Below, piece after piece: positions 8,073-15,046 of a DNA stretch of 48,270 nt. The position numbers and the translations under genes are program-made. The first letter of the stretch is position 1. Each line of letters begins with the position of its first letter. The DNA lies in contig CALLLS010000045.1 of the NCBI GenBank assembly GCA_938008215.1, forward strand, positions 1 to 48,270. The letters are read 5' to 3'. The DNA is from an uncultured Verrucomicrobiales bacterium. GTDB taxonomy: Bacteria; Verrucomicrobiota; Verrucomicrobiia; Verrucomicrobiales; Akkermansiaceae. The notes beneath the pieces were generated by a model that was not told the origin of the DNA, made no database searches, and saw nothing but the letters and a program-made list of their open reading frames with translations.

Positions 8073-8549
8073 ATGAATCAATACGAAGCAAAGATCTTCG
8101 AGGATCGATACTGGCACACGTCCCGGTTCTCCAACAAGTTTCATATTATCTACGCAATGATGTGCGGGGGCTGTATTCTCGCAGGAGTCCTCCAGTTCCA
8201 GAAACTGTGGATTCTAGTATTACTTGCGCTGCTCTGTTAACCCTTGATGTACGTCAAGCTCTTCTCAAAGTGGACTCCTGAGTATCTGTTGAGCAAAATT
8301 CGAGACTCCGATGAAGAGGTTTTTGGTAGAGTCGAAGGCGTCCAAGCGATCTTCGGATTGCATCAGGTCAACTACAGCTATTCATTAAATGGAAAGAAGA
8401 TGGTAGGGTTTGATACGATTCCGAGTTCTAGAATAGGGACCTTGCACAACGGAGATGAGATCCTCGTCAACTACTCTAGGTCTGAACCGAGACTATCCAT
8501 GATCAGATTTGGAGAACAAGCGGATGGTTGCAACCAGATACAGCGTTAG
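8073..8549 (+). pseudogene. Two-TM plus beta-domain protein gene split by in-frame TAA
   Basis: An ATG at 8073 opens a 55-codon frame (MNQYEAKIFEDRYWH...) with two hydrophobic runs, ending at TAA 8238-8240. The same reading frame resumes at once (CCC TTG ATG) and continues to 8549. Ignoring the TAA gives one protein of about 158 residues: a helix at about residues 24-43, a second run LWILVLLALLC-stop-PLMYVKLFS, then a soluble beta-rich domain. The stop falls inside the second hydrophobic segment, so a single ancestral membrane protein of DUF3592-like layout is the simplest reading. Alternatives are two adjacent small genes, or stop readthrough (TAA followed by C). A single base change such as TTA to TAA would explain it. 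The 8550-8849 stretch holds only the repeat and the second box. Confidence 0.6.
8247..8549 (+). CDS. Downstream half of split gene, DUF3592-like soluble domain
   Basis: If translated on its own, this frame starts at ATG 8247 (or TTG 8244) and yields 100 residues: MYVKLFSKWTPEYLLSKIRD, then an alternating beta pattern (VFGRVEGVQ, VNYSYSLNGKKMVGFDTI, GDEILVNYSRSEPRLSMIRF). The pattern 'V.Y.Y..NG....' followed by 'G....V.Y....P..S' resembles the extracytoplasmic part of DUF3592 proteins, normally placed between or after membrane helices. Without the upstream half it would lack a full membrane anchor. Function unknown. The C-terminal tail (about GEQADGCNQIQR) is polar. It is more probably the 3' part of the disrupted gene than an independent one. 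Confidence 0.5.
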   Translation: MYVKLFSKWTPEYLLSKIRDSDEEVFGRVEGVQAIFGLHQVNYSYSLNGKKMVGFDTIPSSRIGTLHNGDEILVNYSRSEPRLSMIRFGEQADGCNQIQR

Positions 8550-8623
8550 AGTTTTCTGTATAAGGGAGGGGGGCGGGCAGAGAAACTTGGCTTTTGAGAG
8601 ATCCAAGATTTTCTCTGTGACGA

Positions 8624-8719
8624 CGGAGGATTCATCGAATCCGCCCTACCATCACATTTACTCGTTAGTCTTGATGTTTGTTTATACCATACGGTAGGGC
8701 TGATTTGATAAATCAGCCG
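8624..8719. repeat. Palindromic repeat element, copy B
   Basis: A 96-bp copy of the element at 6055-6135, same orientation. Left arm 8624-8650 starts identically (CGGAGGATTCATCGAATCC) and ends CCCTACC; right arm 8693-8719 starts GGTAGGG and forms the perfect stem GGCTGATTT/AAATCAGCC. The left hairpin has one mismatch. The central spacer is 42 nt and unrelated to that of copy A, so arms are conserved and the centre is not. It lies in the non-coding gap between the split gene and the short asparaginase. Confidence 0.85.
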
Positions 8720-8790
8720 TATTTGTATAGCGTATAGCGGGTTAGATAGAATAAGAAAGGATTGAGATCGCTCCAGCGGTTTTACAATAA

Positions 8791-8825
8791 GGAAAATTGT
8801 TTACAACTAGTCAGATGATTCTACT
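8791..8825 (+). promoter_or_regulatory. Shared 35-bp upstream box, copy 2
   Basis: Second copy of the box at 8026-8060: GGAAAA start, TTTACA at 8800-8805, TGATTCTACT at the end, 24 bp before the asparaginase-like ATG. The conservation of TTTACA and TGAT.CTACT between otherwise different flanks argues for a protein-binding or promoter role. Confidence 0.5.
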
Positions 8826-8849
8826 TTTCATGCTTAATCTTTAGATTGA

Positions 8850-9344
8850 ATGAGTAACTCCAAAATTACAATCCTTGCATGTGGTGGCACCATAGACAAA
8901 ATTTATTTTGATGCCAAATCAGATTATCAGATTGGAGAACCGCAAATTCAAACAATACTGCGTGAATCAAATGTATGCGTAGATTACGTTGTTACTTCAG
9001 TTGTCCGTAAAGACAGTTTAGAAATGACAGATCAGGATAGAGACGATTTATGCACTGCGGTAGAGAAAGCAGGTTCAAATCGTATTCTTATCACACATGG
9101 CACTGACACAATGATTGAAACCGCCAAGTATTTAAAAAAGTTTACAGACAAAACTATCGTTTTGACTGGCTCAATGGAGCCTGCACGTTTTAGGAATACA
9201 GATGCTCACTTTAATATCGGTGGGGGCTTAATCGCTGTGCAAACACTATCGGCTGGGGTCTATATAGTAATGAACAGTAAAGTTTTTAATCCTGATTTAA
9301 TAAGAAAGAATGTTGGCGATAGTATTTTTGAACAAATACCATAA
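8850..9344 (+). CDS. Short asparaginase-domain protein (N-terminal domain only)
   Basis: 164 residues, about half the length of a normal type I/II L-asparaginase (about 320-350). It corresponds to the N-terminal catalytic domain: ILACGGTIDK carries the nucleophile Thr at residue 14, THGTDTM carries Thr85-Asp86, and VLTGSMEPARF matches the conserved loop after it. When I align by eye with E. coli AnsB, the third triad residue (Lys162) falls on a non-Lys position (Gln/Thr near 131-132), so activity is uncertain. Stand-alone N-domain proteins of this kind occur in other bacteria. No signal peptide, so cytoplasmic. It stands alone, preceded by the 35-bp box and the palindromic repeat, and followed by a 141-bp gap before miaA in which I see nothing. 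Confidence 0.85.
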   Translation: MSNSKITILACGGTIDKIYFDAKSDYQIGEPQIQTILRESNVCVDYVVTSVVRKDSLEMTDQDRDDLCTAVEKAGSNRILITHGTDTMIETAKYLKKFTDKTIVLTGSMEPARFRNTDAHFNIGGGLIAVQTLSAGVYIVMNSKVFNPDLIRKNVGDSIFEQIP

Positions 9345-9485
9345 TCCGCATATAATGAATACCTACACTATCTGAGAGTTAGTCATAGACATAAACGATC
9401 GATAAATCCAACACTTGTCTAAAATCGCACCCGTGCACTGTTATTGTGTTGAACCTTCCTTAAATTTTCTATCATGTAGCGTTTA

Positions 9486-10373
9486 ATGACTACAATAGCC
9501 ACGCAAGATCTCTCTCCATTTTATATTTGTGGCTCCACCGCTACTGGAAAATCTTCTATTGCACTGGAATTAGCAGAAGAACTGAATGGTGAGATCATTA
9601 ATGCGGATGCTTACCAGATTTACAAAGGACTAGAGATTATCTCCGCGTGCCCTAGTAAGGAGAATTTGGAAAAGGCCCCGCACCACCTTTACTCTAGTCT
9701 CCCTCTCGATGTGGAGATGAACGCGATGCTTTACCGTGAGATGGCTCTACCCCTCATTAAGGACATCCAAGAGAGAGGAAAAGTGCCACTCGTCACGGGA
9801 GGAAGCGGAATGTATCTGAAATTCCTCACACACGGTCCTTCTCCTATACCCGCTGCCGATCCAGAATTGAGAAAAATCTTAGAAGAACGTGAACTGGTTG
9901 ACCTCCTCGCGGAACTCAAAGAAAAAGATCCCGAAGTGCTTACGACCTTTCCTCCTGAGAATAAGCGCTACGTCGTTCGCGCTCTAGAGATTTGTCTCAT
10001 GACTGGAAAAAAAGCCTCTGAACTAAAAGCGGATTGGAACACCCTCCCAACTCCGCCTCCACGCGGCACCCTCATTGCTCGCGCTAAGGAAGAAACTCTT
10101 CTTGCGATTGAAAAACGCGCCGATGAAATGCTCTCTAGTGGAGCGATCGAGGAAGTAAATGCTCTCCCTACGGATGATGAAATGCCAACCGCATGTAAAG
10201 CGATCGGGATTAAAGAAATTCGCGCTCATCTCGCTGGCGAACTCACCTTAGAAGAATGCCGAAGAAACATCATCATTTCTACGCGCCAATATGCTAAACG
10301 CCAGCGCACTTGGTTTAACAAAGAAACCTGGCTTACCCCGCATGCAGGAAACACGTATGATCCTGCAGAGTAA
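9486..10373 (+). CDS. miaA: tRNA dimethylallyltransferase
   Basis: 295 residues. MiaA transfers a dimethylallyl group to A37 of tRNAs reading UNN codons. The P-loop is ICGSTATGKSS (about residues 14-24), followed by INADAYQIYKGLEI, the family's 'DS.Q.Y..L.I' segment with Ala-Tyr in place of the usual Ser-Met/Arg. LVTGGSGMYLKFL and PPENKRYVVRALEI (tRNA contact) are present, as is the C-terminal RQYAKRQRTWF. Slightly short of the usual 300-315 but complete. It converges with the methyltransferase gene on the minus strand, with only 2 bp between the stop codons. A GTG or other upstream start is not needed: ATG at 9486 gives the expected N-terminus. Confidence 0.96.
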   Translation: MTTIATQDLSPFYICGSTATGKSSIALELAEELNGEIINADAYQIYKGLEIISACPSKENLEKAPHHLYSSLPLDVEMNAMLYREMALPLIKDIQERGKVPLVTGGSGMYLKFLTHGPSPIPAADPELRKILEERELVDLLAELKEKDPEVLTTFPPENKRYVVRALEICLMTGKKASELKADWNTLPTPPPRGTLIARAKEETLLAIEKRADEMLSSGAIEEVNALPTDDEMPTACKAIGIKEIRAHLAGELTLEECRRNIIISTRQYAKRQRTWFNKETWLTPHAGNTYDPAE

Positions 10374-10375
10374 CT

Positions 10376-11107
10376 TTACTTACGCCTCCAAACGGTCACT
10401 TGAGAGACTGTCCACTGAAACTTCCGTGCGGTTTCCCGAATTAAAAAGGGTTCGTTTGTTTCTTTTTCAAGGGTGAAGTGTTCGCTCATTTCTTTCTTTA
10501 GCCAATCTAGGGTCTCCCCTTTTGGGAAATTTTCTGGCGGAGTAAACTCTTCCAACCATGTACAGGGTGTAGCGAGCACGACGCGCCCGCCTTCATTAAC
10601 GAGACTAGGTAGGCGATCCAAAAACTTCTTTGGCTCAGGAAGCCTACAGATCAGATTAGCTGCTAGCACACGATCAAAGGTTCCTAAAACTTGCGGTATT
10701 ACCATCGCGTCCCCTTGCATAAAGCTAATACGTGACGAATCGCCACTAGTGGGCTTTCTGAGAGTCACTTCATCTTTAACATTCCCTTCTATGAGACGAG
10801 AAACGGTCACCTCCTTATTTTCCGCAAGCTCCGCAGCGGCCTCCACAAAAGCGAGCGAGTAATCTATGGAAATCACCTCCTCTGCTATCTCCGAGAGCGT
10901 ATAAGATGACCTTCCTACAGCTGCACCTACATCTAAGGCTCGCGCCACTTTTTCTGTGCCTACATGACGTGCCACTCTTTCTGGAAATCCTACCGCCTCA
11001 CTTGGACCACCAGCCCAGCCTAAAACATCATCAGCGGTACCGTAATGAAAGAGAAGATACTCATCCACCAGCTTACGCGTCTCGTAAATATTATCGTTCA
11101 TAATCAC
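10376..11107 (-). CDS. Putative 4-mercaptohistidine N1-methyltransferase (stand-alone OvoA C-terminal type)
   Basis: 243 residues. A class I SAM-dependent methyltransferase: the glycine motif is ALDVGAAVGRSS (about residues 57-68), then VISIDYSLAF and MQGDAM (adenine/acidic motifs). The N-terminal wording YETRKLVDEYLLFHYG and GFPERVARHV is characteristic of the methyltransferase domain fused at the C-terminus of OvoA and of separately encoded homologues named putative 4-mercaptohistidine N1-methyltransferase (TIGR04345). Its proposed reaction is the last step of ovothiol A synthesis, methylating 5(4)-thiohistidine. No OvoA sulfoxide synthase is in the window. Start is ATG 11107 or 11101. Substrate assignment is family-based and untested here. 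Confidence 0.8.
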   Translation of the reverse strand: MIMNDNIYETRKLVDEYLLFHYGTADDVLGWAGGPSEAVGFPERVARHVGTEKVARALDVGAAVGRSSYTLSEIAEEVISIDYSLAFVEAAAELAENKEVTVSRLIEGNVKDEVTLRKPTSGDSSRISFMQGDAMVIPQVLGTFDRVLAANLICRLPEPKKFLDRLPSLVNEGGRVVLATPCTWLEEFTPPENFPKGETLDWLKKEMSEHFTLEKETNEPFLIRETARKFQWTVSQVTVWRRK

Positions 11108-11196
11108 CCTTACTTCCTTTGTGAGCTGAAAGCACCCAAAAGTTTTTCTTTTTTATTTCTTCTTATGAGTCTTACTTTCTTGGTTGTCTCCAATAT

Positions 11197-11682
11197 ATGT
11201 CAAAAGTCTTAGATCCAGCTAAAGAATTACGCTTCACAAGGTCTGCCCAAGCGGTGTTCTTTGCTATCATTGGCTCCATTTTGCTCACCATCGGAGTCAC
11301 GCTCCTATTGGTTATCTACACTGTTCATACAAATGACCATTTAGATAACTTACCTTTCCCCATGTGGTTAATCTTTTCACCTTGGATTCCTATGATCCCA
11401 TGCTTTTGGGTGTGCTATCATTGCGCTAAATACCCCTACCTTATCTTTAGCCCTATCGGCATAGAGGTCTTCCCTTTTTGGAAACCAATAAAGAACTTCA
11501 ATCTTATAGAATGGGGTTTAGTTCGCCTCGTAGACTTTGAGACATCTCGCATGACCCTTCATTTCACGGAAGAAAAAACTTCTGGGGTAGTTCTCTCTCT
11601 CTCTCCTTTAAGTAAGAATTCACGTATCCTCTTGAAGCGCGCTCTGGAGGGCGTTATGGATCAGCGGAAAGTTAAGAAATGA
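11197..11682 (+). CDS. Two-TM membrane protein with PH-like tail
   Basis: 161 residues: a short cytoplasmic N-terminus, two membrane helices (about 21-44 and 55-78), then YLIFSPIGIEVFPFWK and a beta-rich stretch ending in a basic tail. Two helices followed by 'I....IGI....FW....I.W..I......' is the layout of bacterial PH-domain membrane proteins, so I call it PH-like, not a confirmed family member. Function unknown. It overlaps the next gene by 4 bp (ATGA), which indicates translational coupling, and it is divergent from the OvoA-type methyltransferase gene. Confidence 0.75.
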   Translation: MSKVLDPAKELRFTRSAQAVFFAIIGSILLTIGVTLLLVIYTVHTNDHLDNLPFPMWLIFSPWIPMIPCFWVCYHCAKYPYLIFSPIGIEVFPFWKPIKNFNLIEWGLVRLVDFETSRMTLHFTEEKTSGVVLSLSPLSKNSRILLKRALEGVMDQRKVKK

Positions 11683-12194
11683 AACCACACTCTAGACAAA
11701 TTTTATCGGTTCAAGATGCTTATGGCGATCAAGGTTGGCACGCAGAACTCATTGAGGGGCAAGACGTCATCAAATCTGTTTTTGAGGCACACCACACTCA
11801 GGTGGAAGTCATCGCGCAAGCATATGTTCCATTAAATGCGCTCTCTATTATCTCTGAGTGCCCTATGGATATTCCACACACGCATTTCGCGATCGCTATG
11901 GAACTCTTTATGAGAGCCAATAAGCAACTGAACCTCGGTAACCTAGAATATGATTTAGACCGCAAGTGCATTATCTTTCGCATTAGTAATGTCTTTGATC
12001 GTGAGGTTTACGATAAGGACATCATTTCCTCTATGGTGCATGCTGCTATTGCAGAGGCAGACCGCTTCCTCCCTTATCTCTCCACTGTAGTACAGACAAG
12101 AGCAGAACTATTACCAGACCTCTCTATTGAGCGTCTTCTCATGCGCGAGGATTTCATACCTCCCGTTCCTGAAGGAGAAGAAGAGGAACTCTAA
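11679..12194 (+). CDS. YbjN-like protein
   Basis: 171 residues, soluble, no signal peptide. The core has THFAIAMELFMRANKQLNLGNLEYD, then RKCIIFRISNVF and a C-terminal helix with MVHAAIAEADRFLPYL; this order (helix, 'G.fe.d...g...fr..l', helix with repeated Ala) is typical of the YbjN/type III secretion chaperone-like fold. The last residues are very acidic (EGEEEEL). YbjN-domain proteins have regulatory or chaperone-like roles in other bacteria, but none can be assigned here. It is translationally coupled to the PH-like membrane protein upstream, so the two products may work together. Confidence 0.65.
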   Translation: MKPHSRQILSVQDAYGDQGWHAELIEGQDVIKSVFEAHHTQVEVIAQAYVPLNALSIISECPMDIPHTHFAIAMELFMRANKQLNLGNLEYDLDRKCIIFRISNVFDREVYDKDIISSMVHAAIAEADRFLPYLSTVVQTRAELLPDLSIERLLMREDFIPPVPEGEEEEL

Positions 12195-12247
12195 GAATGA
12201 AACGGGGGTATTCCCTCCTCTAATCTTTTAACTCAGCCCAGAGCCTC

Positions 12248-14089
12248 TTGAATAAGAACGCATTATTCCTTTTACTCACTCTATCGTTATTTATTATAAC
12301 GAGTTGTGACCGCGCTACTCCTACAGGGGTGAGCAAAGAAGAGGTGGTAAACGTCCCCACAAAACCTGATTTCAATGCGCACATTCGCCCTCTTCTCTGG
12401 CAGTTAAAACATCAGGACAATCCTGAGAAGTCCTCCTTTTGGCAAAAGGTCAGTAAAAGCGGCTTAGAAAAAAATGATTTTCAATTCCTTACTAAAGACT
12501 TTGGGGCTCCCTATGGGATAGAAAACAAACAAGACCTTACCCTCCTTTGGCGATGGGCTCGCGCTGGCGGATCCGTAGAACACCCCAAATGGCTCTACTC
12601 TCCTTTACCGAAAGCGAGAAACACAGCCTCGGACAAAAATACACTCACTGATACAGAGACCGTGGGCTTGGCTGACTTCCTTCTCTCCCAGCTTCTAGAA
12701 CTACCGGATCAAAATACCCCATTCTCCTCATGGGTGAAAAAGAGCCTTCAAGAAGGGACGCCATATGATGCTCTTCTAAGAGAGCTTTTCACCTCTCCTA
12801 ATTTCCCCGCAAACTCCATCGACTTTTGCACTACCGCATTCCTCGCTGAAAATGGGCTCCCGCTGCGTTTGACTCGTTTATTGGGAACAGAAGATAACTC
12901 CCCTCTCCTCAAGGATGCTGAAACCCTATTGAGTGAATTTAACTTACGTTCTTATCGAAAATTATTCGATACTGAAACTCTAGAAGCGGTCTCAGCCTTA
13001 GAACATGAAATCAGTGAGCATTGTGAATCATTCGCTCCGCTCTCACTCTCTCCTGATTCATTCATGGCATGGAAAAGCACTAGTCCTGCCTATGTCCCAT
13101 TAAGAACACCTAATCACCATCTTAACTTTCAGGAGGAAGAAGGAGACGGCTACTTTAGAAAAGGACTCTCCTTGACCAAAAATAAAGGGAGTAAACTTTT
13201 AGATAATTTAGAAGATATTACTGCTCTCTCTTTTTGGGTAAAAGGAGACTGTTCTTTAGAACTTAGGAGTGAAGACGTATCCTCTTTTATTTCCATGTCC
13301 CAAAATACACTTTCGCTTCATTCACAGAAAGTAGGATCACCGCCTGAAGACGCCTTCACATTCCCGATCTATTCACAGTCAACGCTGTGGAATCATATCA
13401 GCCTTGCCACTGATGTCAGTAAGGCAAACGGATTTACGCTTTATTTAAATGGGAAAGACATCACCCCTAAAAGACGTTTTCACTTTCCATTTCCTAGCCC
13501 TTCTAGCTCTCTCCTCGTCCGTAATCTAACACAGAACCCTTCTACCTTAGACGAGCTAAAGGTATTCACCACTACTCTCTTAAGCCCTCTAGAACAAAAA
13601 GCCCTCTTTGATTCCAGTCTACCTCAAACCTCCTTTAAAGATCAAAATTCAGCATTAGTGGTTCAGCATTTAAACTTCCTTAAAAACGAGAATTTCCAAG
13701 CTTACCTAGACAAAGGTCTGAACCTTCAAACACAATTACAAACCACCTTAGAAAAAGGGCGAGTAGCTTGCGCCTTACCTAAAGGGATGAATTTCAACCT
13801 CAATACTGGAACATATTTCAAAGAGGCTATTCCTTTTTCAGTGAGTGACACCTCACCCTCAGAACTAGCTAATTGGATGATTACGAATGCTTCTCCATGG
13901 CTCGCCCGCACTACTGTGAGCTGGGTGCACGAAGCCCTGACTGGCATGCCCATGATTGATTACGCTTTCCCTGAAGATACCATTCCTGAAAACTGGGAAG
14001 AGATCGACCAACTCGCCGCTGGCTTTATCAAAAGTGGCTGGAACTTACAGCTACTGGCGACGTGGATTATAAATAGACAAACCTCATGA
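12248..14089 (+). CDS. Lipoprotein resembling DUF1549-LamG-DUF1553 proteins, haem motif absent
   Basis: 613 residues, starting at TTG 12248. Lipoprotein signal (LFLLLTLSLFIITSC, Cys near 20). After it comes NAHIRPLLWQL, which resembles the start of Planctomycete/Verrucomicrobia cytochrome-C-like domains ('IRPLL...C..CH') but has no CxxCH. TPYDALLRELFTSPNFP resembles DUF1549. The middle (about 310-450) looks like a LamG/concanavalin domain (LSFWVKGDCSLEL, TLWNHISLATDV, FTLYLNGKDI, SLDELKVF-like end). The C-terminus LANWMITNASPWLARTTVSWV, then FIKSGWNLQLLATWIINRQTS follows the DUF1553 pattern ('LA.W......P..AR...NR', 'F...GW.lk.l...I..S..yR'). I infer a divergent, haem-less member of unknown function, exported and lipid-anchored. 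Its end overlaps the next start (ATGA). Confidence 0.65.
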   Translation: MNKNALFLLLTLSLFIITSCDRATPTGVSKEEVVNVPTKPDFNAHIRPLLWQLKHQDNPEKSSFWQKVSKSGLEKNDFQFLTKDFGAPYGIENKQDLTLLWRWARAGGSVEHPKWLYSPLPKARNTASDKNTLTDTETVGLADFLLSQLLELPDQNTPFSSWVKKSLQEGTPYDALLRELFTSPNFPANSIDFCTTAFLAENGLPLRLTRLLGTEDNSPLLKDAETLLSEFNLRSYRKLFDTETLEAVSALEHEISEHCESFAPLSLSPDSFMAWKSTSPAYVPLRTPNHHLNFQEEEGDGYFRKGLSLTKNKGSKLLDNLEDITALSFWVKGDCSLELRSEDVSSFISMSQNTLSLHSQKVGSPPEDAFTFPIYSQSTLWNHISLATDVSKANGFTLYLNGKDITPKRRFHFPFPSPSSSLLVRNLTQNPSTLDELKVFTTTLLSPLEQKALFDSSLPQTSFKDQNSALVVQHLNFLKNENFQAYLDKGLNLQTQLQTTLEKGRVACALPKGMNFNLNTGTYFKEAIPFSVSDTSPSELANWMITNASPWLARTTVSWVHEALTGMPMIDYAFPEDTIPENWEEIDQLAAGFIKSGWNLQLLATWIINRQTS

Positions 14090-14274
14090 ATATGAAAAAG
14101 AACATTTTCTTATCAGCTCTAGCATTAATTATCATTACTGCCTGTTGTGTATTCTTCGTATTAAAAGGGAAAAGGTATGAAGTTGTCGTCACTCAAGATC
14201 GATTAAAGGAAAAGCTTGCCGAAAAATTTCCATATACCGAGAATGAATCTATTGTGATAACGCTGGGAATTTAG
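14086..14274 (+). pseudogene. Truncated DUF1439-like lipoprotein gene
   Basis: A 62-residue frame whose ATG overlaps the preceding stop. It has a signal-like hydrophobic segment (FLSALALIIITAC, Cys near 19) and then KRYEVVVTQDRLKEKLAEKFPY...SIVITLGI. The run 'Y.V.vtq..L...l..kFP' matches the beginning of DUF1439 (YceB-like) lipoproteins, which are normally about 170-190 residues. The frame stops where the family's second strand begins, and only 8 bp separate it from the convergent cmk stop, so the remaining two thirds are missing. It could also be a genuine small lipoprotein. Confidence 0.5.
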
Positions 14275-14282
14275 CTAAAGGC

Positions 14283-14930
14283 CTAAAGCTCCCACCCCAT
14301 TTTCTCAAGGTGCTGGATGACGACATTCACCACGCCCTCCAGATCATAATCACCTGTATTGATGATAATTGCATCTTCGGCGGCTTTTAAGGGCGCAGTT
14401 TTTCGGCTAGAGTCTTGTTTATCACGCTCCGCTATAGAGTCAGTAATCCCCTCAGCTTCGCGCCTTGCTTGGCGGATCTTTTCACTCGCCTTAAAGAAGA
14501 ATTTATAAGGAGTTTCAGGGAACACCACTGTCCCTATGTCTCGTCCCTCCATCACCACATCACTTCGTTTCAGGTAATCCCGTTGCTTAGAAAGGAGAAC
14601 TTCACGCACTTCTGGAATCTTAGCGACATTGGAAACCGCATTATTTACCGCCTCAGTCCGCAATTCATCATTTAAGATTACACCATCAAAGCCGACGATA
14701 GATAAGTGCCGAGATTCATCTACTCCACACTCGATCTTAATCTGTGGTAAGGTCTCATTTACGGCTTCCGCATTTTCTACGTCCACGCCGAGAGCTAAAA
14801 GCTTCCAAGCCACCGCTCTATACATGGCACCTGAATTCACCATCACAAGGTTTAGCCTCTTTGATAAAATTTTAGCGGCACTACTTTTCCCTGAAGCTGC
14901 TGGCCCATCAATTGCAATCGCTCTAGACAT
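14283..14930 (-). CDS. cmk: Cytidylate kinase
   Basis: 215 residues. Phosphorylates CMP and dCMP with ATP. P-loop IDGPAASGKSS is at residues 8-18; SGAMYRAVAWKLL (about 37-49) and the family's VMEGRDIGTVVFP (about 125-137) are intact, followed by the lid region RQARREAEG. Length and motif order match the short bacterial Cmk. It converges with the truncated DUF1439-like gene and is divergent from the nucleotidyltransferase gene at 15047. It is not next to rpsA here, its common neighbour in other genomes. Confidence 0.96.
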   Translation of the reverse strand: MSRAIAIDGPAASGKSSAAKILSKRLNLVMVNSGAMYRAVAWKLLALGVDVENAEAVNETLPQIKIECGVDESRHLSIVGFDGVILNDELRTEAVNNAVSNVAKIPEVREVLLSKQRDYLKRSDVVMEGRDIGTVVFPETPYKFFFKASEKIRQARREAEGITDSIAERDKQDSSRKTAPLKAAEDAIIINTGDYDLEGVVNVVIQHLEKMGWEL

Positions 14931-15046
14931 GCCCCTACATTTTCATTCTTAACAATAATTCACAACTCTTTTTCCTGAAGTTCCCTTCCCTTGCAAATTC
15001 AAAAAATCCTTTCCCTAGAGTCTCGTTTCTGCCTAAAGCTCTAAAT

